Assembly: GCA_900314825.1 (NCBI GenBank)
Contig: OMWS01000026.1
Coordinates: 1 to 37,324 of the forward strand
Source of the DNA: an uncultured Veillonellaceae bacterium
GTDB lineage: Bacteria > Bacillota > Negativicutes > Selenomonadales > Selenomonadaceae
DNA: 37,324 nt
Reading direction: 5' to 3'
Shown: one piece after another, positions 32,237-37,324 of the stretch
Position numbering within the stretch: position 1 is the first letter of the stretch
Layout of the letters: each line of letters starts with the position of its first letter
The notes under the pieces: generated by a model
Told to the model about the DNA's origin: nothing
Database searches by the model: none
Seen by the model: only the letters and a program-made list of their open reading frames with translations
Made by a program: the position numbers and the translations under genes

Positions 32237-33733
32237 TCATTTTCCTTCTTTTTTCCGTGCGCGCCACGATGCAAAGAGTTTTTCATAGCACGCTTCGAGC
32301 GTGCGCACGTATGCGTTCGCCGCCATGACGGGCGACTGCTGCATCATCGTCGGCAGCTGCGCGTGGAGCGCTGTGAGGAGCGCCTTGTCGCTCGCGAGCG
32401 CGACGGCCTTTTCGATATATTCTTCCGTTGTCCGACACGCCAGCTCGCCGATGCCGACGTTTTGCAAAATGCTGTAGCTGAAGCGTGCGCCATGACGGCG
32501 GCCGTAGCGCGCGACGACAGGCACGCCCATGTACAGCGACTCGCACGTCGTGCCGCCACCCGTGTACGGATACGTGTCGAGCATGATGTCAACATCCGCG
32601 TAGCGCGCGAGGTAATCGCCCGTCGCATCCTCGAGCGTGAACGCGTCCTCCGGGATGCCCGCCGCCAGCACGCGCCGCCGCGTGACCTTCATCGCATTCG
32701 TTTTTCGGCTCGAATTCTTGATGATCATGCGGCTCCCCGGCACGCGCCGCAGGATCTCGCGCCACGCGGCGAGCATCTCGTCCGTGATCTTGAAAAAATT
32801 ATTGAAGCTGCCAAAGACGATGGGATCATGCGGCACATAGGCGGTCGGGCGGCAGCGCAGCACGCGCTCCGATGGCGTATAGCAGAGATGCGACGGCAGG
32901 CGCAGGAGCGTCTTCTCCGCAAAGTCTTCGTCGTGCAGCCCCGGCGGGTCGCAATAGCGGTCGCCGAGGAATGCGTCGAAGACATCCGTGCCCGACGTGC
33001 TCATGTAGCCGATGCCCGCGACCTGCACGGGCGCGGGCTTTTCTCCCGCCACAAGAAGCGTGCGCCCGCCTGACGCGTGCACGTCGAGGTCGAACAAGAC
33101 GTCGATCTCGTCCTCATAGATGCTCTGCGCGCATGCATGCGGTGTCGCGTCCTCTGGGAAAAAGACGAGCTTTTTCACATACGAACGCAAGAGGTCCGTC
33201 AGCCGATCCTCGACGGGACGCACGCTATAGGCATAGACGTCATAGCGCCCGGGATCGAACGCCGTGAGCAGCTGGATGGAAAACAAGCTTACGACATTTT
33301 CCGAAAGCTCGGCCGCGAGATAGCCGATGCGCAGCTTCGCATGCTGATGACGCGCGAGCGGATGGTCGAATTTCTCCATCGCATCCGTGAACTGCTGATA
33401 GCGGAAATGTGCCTGCCGCATCTCCTCGTCGCTGACATTGGGAAAGTAATGCAGCGTGAACAGGTAGTCGCTGTAGCTTAGCTGCTGCCGCGCCATCGAT
33501 TGGCCTTTCGGCGACGTCAGGCACGCCCATTGATAGCGACGGAAATTTGCGAGGTCAAACAGCTTGTAATAGCACGTCGCATAGTAGTCGTAAACGAGCC
33601 ACTGCTCCTCCTCGCGAAACGCATGCGTATGCACGAGAAAATTCAGCCGCTCGAGCGCCATCGTCGCTTCCCCGCGCTCGAGCAAATCGCGCACCGGCTG
33701 CAAAAGCTCTTGGGCGCTTTGTCCCTCAGCCAT
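32237..33733 (-). CDS. SPINDLY/OGT-like (GT41) protein, apparently degenerate active site
   Basis: This 498-residue protein is one TPR-like N-terminal region plus a GT41 module. The segment LRIGYLAAELSENVVSLFS near residue 135-155 corresponds to GYxSxDFxxH in OGT, but the catalytic His position is Asn and the Asp is Glu. The remaining GT-B elements are present: DVLFDLDVHASGG, PAPVQVAGIGYMSTSGTDVF, FGSFNNFFKITDEMLAAWRE with the UDP-contacting Lys, and DIMLDTYPYTGGGTTCESLY with GVPVV. It may be a non-catalytic partner of the two-module protein next to it, or use altered chemistry. AAGGAGA precedes the ATG, which overlaps the upstream stop by 8 bases. The call of degeneracy rests on alignment by eye. 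Confidence 0.8.
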   Translation of the reverse strand: MAEGQSAQELLQPVRDLLERGEATMALERLNFLVHTHAFREEEQWLVYDYYATCYYKLFDLANFRRYQWACLTSPKGQSMARQQLSYSDYLFTLHYFPNVSDEEMRQAHFRYQQFTDAMEKFDHPLARHQHAKLRIGYLAAELSENVVSLFSIQLLTAFDPGRYDVYAYSVRPVEDRLTDLLRSYVKKLVFFPEDATPHACAQSIYEDEIDVLFDLDVHASGGRTLLVAGEKPAPVQVAGIGYMSTSGTDVFDAFLGDRYCDPPGLHDEDFAEKTLLRLPSHLCYTPSERVLRCRPTAYVPHDPIVFGSFNNFFKITDEMLAAWREILRRVPGSRMIIKNSSRKTNAMKVTRRRVLAAGIPEDAFTLEDATGDYLARYADVDIMLDTYPYTGGGTTCESLYMGVPVVARYGRRHGARFSYSILQNVGIGELACRTTEEYIEKAVALASDKALLTALHAQLPTMMQQSPVMAANAYVRTLEACYEKLFASWRARKKEGK

Positions 33734-36700
33734 GATCTACGTCTCCTTCCACCACTTGAACATTCATCAACCGATACGCCGTCTCAACTTCACGGCAGTA
33801 CGCCTCCACATCCATGAGCGGCGACTGCATCATCATCGGCCGCAGGCCGTGGTGCAGCGCGTCGAGCGTCTCTGCGTCTTGCGCGAGGCTGACGGCGCGT
33901 GCCACATAATTCTGTGCGTCGGGCGCCGCGAGCTCCGCGAGGCCGGCAGCCGTCAGGATCGAGAGGCCAAAGCGGCTGCCGCGCGTCCTTCCATAGCGCG
34001 TCACGACCGGCACGCCCATGAAGAGCGCATCGCACGTGATGCCGCCGCCTGCGTACGGATACGTGTCGAGCATGATGTCAACGTCCCGCATGCGCGCCAT
34101 ATACTGCGCATCCGCGCCCTCGAATTGCACGCGGTTCATGTCAAGCCCGCATGATGCGAGGCGATCGAACGCCTCTGCCGCCGTGCCGTCATCGCCGAGC
34201 GCCTCGCACTTCAGGAGCAGCCGCGCCGTCGGCACACGCTGGAGAATTTCTGCCCAGAGGCGGATCATCTCGTCCGTCCATTTCTGATAGCGATGGAAGA
34301 CGCCAAACGTCACGAAACCGTTCCGCTTGCACGGCGCGCCCGTCGGCTGCGGCACGTCCGACCGCCCCGTATAGCAGAACTGGCTCGTGAGCACGACTGG
34401 CTCTTCGTGGAATGCTGCCCAATACGCGCCGTCCGGCTCGGGGTCCGACGCGCTGTCCGTCAGGAAGTAATCGACCTGCGGCAGTCCTGTCGCCGCCATG
34501 TAGCCGAGTCCCGACACCTGCACGGGTGCCGGGCGGTAGGCGAGCACGGAGAGGCCCGAGTGCGTCGTGTGGCCCGCAAGATCGACGAGGATGTCAATGC
34601 CGTCCGCATGGATGCGTTTTGCGATGTCGTCGTAAGATTTTCCTGCCACGTCAACAAAATGATCGGCCGCCTGCTTGGCAAGCTCCGTGAAATTGTCGTG
34701 CGTCCGGCCGAGCGAATAGAGGAAAATCTCGAACTGCGCCGCGTCATGTCCGGCGAGCAGCGCATAGTAAAACGCGAACATCACGTGATGGCGGAAGTCC
34801 GGCGAGAGATAGCCGATGCGGATGCGTTCGTGTTTGCCGCGCTCTGGGAACGTCGTGAACGGTTGCATCTTTGGCGGCAAGAACGCCGCATAGCCGAGAT
34901 GCGCCTGTTGTTCCTTCATCGGATCTGTTTCATACGCATGCGCCGCCAAGAGCGCCGCACTCGCCATCGCGAGGCGGTCGCGGTCATTCGTCGCCTCCTG
35001 CGCTGCCTGCTGGTAGCGCGGGACAGCCGCCTCGGCATGGCCGCTCTCGAGCGCGCACTTCGCCCCGATGGCATGGAGGCTCGCGCGGAACGCCCGCGCC
35101 CCCTCGTTGTCTTTGGGAATGGCGCACGTTCCACGCTTTTCTTGTAGCGCCGCCTCCGCCGCCCGCGCTGCCGCAAAACCTTCGGCAAACCGTTTCGTCA
35201 CGCGGCAGACATCCGCGAGCGCGCGCAAAAGCTCCGGCGCATGCGCAGGATCGCGCTTCCTCGCTTCCTGCAAAAACCAACGCGCATGAAGCCCGTGCTG
35301 CTGCGGATTTTGGACGAACGCCGCCGCACGGCGCAGCGCTTCCGCTGTCCATTCCGCCGGCATTCGTTCGGGCATCTCTTCGCCCAGCCACGCATGATAA
35401 ATTTTTTCATACAGCCGCTCGACATCGCCCATGTAATCCTCGGCCTGCATGACAGGCGACCGACGCATTTGGCGTCGCAATGTCAGGTGGTACTGGGCGA
35501 GCCGCGGCGCGTCGCCTGCCAGCGTCACAGCCTTTTCGATATATTCCTCCGGCGAAAACGCGCAGAGCTCGCCCAGCCCGACGTTCATCAAAAGGCTGTA
35601 GCCGAAACGCGCATTGTGCCGTGCGCCGACGAGCGTCACGACCGGCACGCCCATGTACAGCGCATCGCACGTCGTGCCGCCGCCCGGATAGGGATACGTG
35701 TCGAGCGCAATGTCCATGTCAGCATAGTGCGCGAGATATTTTGCTTCTGTTGTTTCATAACGAACGCGGGTTCGGTCGATGCCCGCCGCCTCGATGCGCG
35801 CGAGCGCCTTTTCCCTGCCATACGCATCGCCAAAGATTTTCGCCTTGAGATACAGGCGGCTCTGCGGCACGCGGGCAAGAATCTGTGCCCAGAGGCGCAG
35901 CACCCGGTCCGAGACTTTCGTGAAATTATTGAAGCTGCCAAACGTCACGAAGCCATTCCTGAGGAACGGTGCGGGCGCGACAGGCGGCGGGTTGTCATGC
36001 CACATGAAGCAGAAATGCGAATGCGGCAGGCGGAGCAATTTTTCCGTAAAATATGCGTCATTCGGCGTGCCGTCCACGTCGACGGGATCCGTGTAGCCAT
36101 CAGCGAGAAAATAATCGACGGCCGGAAGCCCTGTCGTGTCAAACCAGCCGATGCCGGAAACTTGGACCGGCGCGGGCCTCCGTGCGAGCACGGGCAGGAA
36201 GCCCCAGCCCGTATGCCCCGAGAGGTCGAACAAAATGTCGATCTCGTCACGATAGACGGCCTCGGCCGCCTGCGCGTCCGTCAGGCCGCGCACATTGCGC
36301 CAGGCATCGACCATCGCCGCAAACTCCCGGCTCGCCGCGTCCTCGACGCAGTTCGTATAGCAAGAAACCTCGAAGCGGCTGTGGTCGTAGTTCCGCAAAA
36401 ACGCGTAGCTGAAGAACGCCACGACATGGAAATGCAGATCGGGCGAAATATAGCCGACGCGGATCTTCTTGTGGCGGCGATGGCGCGCGCGGTCGTGCGT
36501 GTACTGCGCGACGCCCTTGAACAATGCTCCATATCCTTTTGCCGCTGCAAGCATTTCTTCTTGCGACCGGTCCAGGTAATGCAGGTTGAAAAGATAATTG
36601 CTGTACTCCGTCGCCTGCCCATGCGCGAGGTCTTTGTACTTTGCCGACTCCAGGTAGAGCGCCGCCGCCTGCTCCGCGTCCCCGAGCTCGCGGCAGAGCG

Positions 36701-37079
36701 TGGCTAGGATGCTGTACGTCGCGCCGCGCTGCCACGCGGGCATCGACGCATCCGCGAGCGCCGTGCGGAAATGCTGCTCCGCCGCGCGGCTGTCGCCCGC
36801 GAGGAGCGCCGCCCGCCCCTGATAAAAATGGCTCACGCCATCGTGCGGGAAGCGCGCCGCATAATCAGCGATGGCATTGTGCAAAGACGCCGCCGCGCTG
36901 CCGCCCGCCCCTGCAAGGCCGCTGTCGATATACGCCGCGAGCACCGCCTCGTACATCCGCCGATCCGCAAGCCCGCCCGCCCGCAGACGGTCCGCGCAAG
37001 CGACCGCCTCCGGCCACGCCCGGCGGTCCATGAGCGACGTGAGCTCGTCAAAAAACTTCTTCCGTTCGCGGTAGGTCAT
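33726..37079 (-). CDS. Protein with two tandem SPINDLY/OGT-like (GT41) transferase modules
   Basis: This 1117-residue protein has TPR-like repeats at 1-190 and then two full GT41 modules. Module 1 (about 205-560) has RVGYISPDLHFHVVAFFSY with the catalytic-type His near 217, DILFDLSGHTGWGFL, PAPVQVSGIGWFDTTGLPAV, FGSFNNFTKVSDRVLRLWAQ and DIALDTYPYPGGGTTCDALY. A second TPR-like region follows (about 580-745). Module 2 (about 750-1110) has RIGYLSPDFRHHVMFAFYY, DILVDLAGHTTHSGLSVLAY, FGVFHRYQKWTDEMIRLW and DIMLDTYPYAGGGITCDALF. Both keep His and Lys positions, so both look catalytic. GT41 enzymes add a sugar such as GlcNAc or a related donor to Ser/Thr of proteins in the cytosol. AGGAGG lies 6 bases before the ATG. 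It is the first gene of the block. Confidence 0.87.
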   Translation of the reverse strand: MTYRERKKFFDELTSLMDRRAWPEAVACADRLRAGGLADRRMYEAVLAAYIDSGLAGAGGSAAASLHNAIADYAARFPHDGVSHFYQGRAALLAGDSRAAEQHFRTALADASMPAWQRGATYSILATLCRELGDAEQAAALYLESAKYKDLAHGQATEYSNYLFNLHYLDRSQEEMLAAAKGYGALFKGVAQYTHDRARHRRHKKIRVGYISPDLHFHVVAFFSYAFLRNYDHSRFEVSCYTNCVEDAASREFAAMVDAWRNVRGLTDAQAAEAVYRDEIDILFDLSGHTGWGFLPVLARRPAPVQVSGIGWFDTTGLPAVDYFLADGYTDPVDVDGTPNDAYFTEKLLRLPHSHFCFMWHDNPPPVAPAPFLRNGFVTFGSFNNFTKVSDRVLRLWAQILARVPQSRLYLKAKIFGDAYGREKALARIEAAGIDRTRVRYETTEAKYLAHYADMDIALDTYPYPGGGTTCDALYMGVPVVTLVGARHNARFGYSLLMNVGLGELCAFSPEEYIEKAVTLAGDAPRLAQYHLTLRRQMRRSPVMQAEDYMGDVERLYEKIYHAWLGEEMPERMPAEWTAEALRRAAAFVQNPQQHGLHARWFLQEARKRDPAHAPELLRALADVCRVTKRFAEGFAAARAAEAALQEKRGTCAIPKDNEGARAFRASLHAIGAKCALESGHAEAAVPRYQQAAQEATNDRDRLAMASAALLAAHAYETDPMKEQQAHLGYAAFLPPKMQPFTTFPERGKHERIRIGYLSPDFRHHVMFAFYYALLAGHDAAQFEIFLYSLGRTHDNFTELAKQAADHFVDVAGKSYDDIAKRIHADGIDILVDLAGHTTHSGLSVLAYRPAPVQVSGLGYMAATGLPQVDYFLTDSASDPEPDGAYWAAFHEEPVVLTSQFCYTGRSDVPQPTGAPCKRNGFVTFGVFHRYQKWTDEMIRLWAEILQRVPTARLLLKCEALGDDGTAAEAFDRLASCGLDMNRVQFEGADAQYMARMRDVDIMLDTYPYAGGGITCDALFMGVPVVTRYGRTRGSRFGLSILTAAGLAELAAPDAQNYVARAVSLAQDAETLDALHHGLRPMMMQSPLMDVEAYCREVETAYRLMNVQVVEGDVDHG

Positions 37080-37324
37080 AAGGCGCCTCCTGATTTTCGA
37101 AATAACATGAAATAAAACAATCCTGCAAACAGTTACGCAAGGGGTACGCGCCTAATAGCCTCTCCCTCAGGGAGAGACTGCTGAAAAACTGTCAAATCGA
37201 GGGAAATTAGTTATCCACAGGAAAATTGTGGATGATTGAAGCAGGTTTTCCTGCCAAACGGGCATGAAAAATCAGCGTATGTCAAGGGATTCCTCCCTCA
37301 TTCCGCTTTCAAACGGAGAATCCT
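37080..37324 (-). promoter_or_regulatory. Leader/upstream region of the glycosyltransferase block
   Basis: This 245-base stretch holds no convincing gene. It contains an odd-length palindrome CTCTCCCT-C-AGGGAGAG (37160-37176), an inverted pair ATCCACA/TGTGGAT of which TTATCCACA (37211-37219) matches a DnaA-box consensus exactly and TGTGGATGA (37227-37235) at 8 of 9, and two TTGACA hexamers on the minus strand (37190-37195 and 37280-37285). No good -10 follows either hexamer at 16-18 bases. The promoter of the operon is probably here, but I cannot place it. Confidence 0.4.

Noticed and set aside
37211..37235. Replication origin suggested by the DnaA-box-like pair
   Set aside because: Only two boxes, no AT-rich unwinding region or dnaA/dnaN genes; such matches occur by chance.
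1..37324. CRISPR arrays, tRNA or rRNA genes
   Set aside because: No regularly spaced repeats, tRNA-like cloverleaf or rRNA sequence was noticed; coding genes fill nearly all of the window.

Overview
The window is one very long surface-glycan (most likely flagellin or cell-surface glycoprotein) biosynthesis and glycosylation island. Almost every gene reads on the minus strand, with short gaps or ATGA-type overlaps, so transcription runs from high to low coordinates. GC content is fairly high. The gene mix (SPINDLY/OGT-like transferases, FkbH, an acyl carrier protein, SPASM radical SAM enzymes, PF09820 and Rpn-type nucleases) suggests an anaerobic Firmicute, possibly a Selenomonas-like Negativicute. 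That placement is inference from gene content and style only; there is no rRNA or other marker here.

Layout in transcription order. 37324-37080 is a leader with inverted repeats. 37079-25161 is a block of glycosyltransferases: a protein with two tandem OGT-like modules, a third OGT-like protein whose catalytic His/Asp positions look lost, a TPR protein, a GT8, a GT4-like and a GT2-like enzyme, and an 803-residue fusion of a CDP-glycerol-glycerophosphotransferase-like domain to a beta-propeller-like domain. A terminator follows at 25056-25024. 24955-14941 carries a WecD-like acetyltransferase, a PF09820-type ATPase/nuclease, a DltA/NRPS-like adenylating ligase, a two-gene ATPase plus PD-(D/E)XK cassette, a tandem-GNAT protein, FkbH, a VOC protein, a methyltransferase and an acyl carrier protein. 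14894-13920 is the only plus-strand gene, an Rpn/PD-(D/E)XK transposase-family gene with its own promoter and terminator. 13819-10448 holds two paralogous hexapeptide acetyltransferases (the second frameshifted, with a 9-G tract) and two paralogous radical SAM/SPASM enzymes. 10408-1 holds a sugar epimerase/dehydratase, a metallophosphoesterase, an ATP-grasp enzyme, the sugar aminotransferase RffA (WecE), an ATPase plus TOPRIM pair, a WecF-like transferase, two methyltransferases with extra Rossmann-like modules, and a partial sulfotransferase-like protein.

How the genes may work together. RffA, the WecD-like GNAT and the WecF-like transferase point to an N-acetylfucosamine (Fuc4NAc)-type sugar. 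The ligase, ACP, FkbH, GNAT and methyltransferase set suggests an acyl or aminoacyl decoration built on a carrier protein. Radical SAM enzymes, acetyltransferases, methyltransferases and a possible sulfotransferase would diversify the glycan, and the OGT-like proteins would attach sugar to protein.

The most interesting features are two ATPase-plus-nuclease gene pairs lodged inside the glycan operon. One of them is bracketed by a 34/35-base direct repeat made from the 3' end of the adenylating ligase gene, which suggests insertion or recombination there. Poly-G tracts, one of them at a frameshift, suggest possible phase variation of glycan genes. No tRNA, rRNA or CRISPR array was seen, and no gene-free stretch exceeds about 300 bases.
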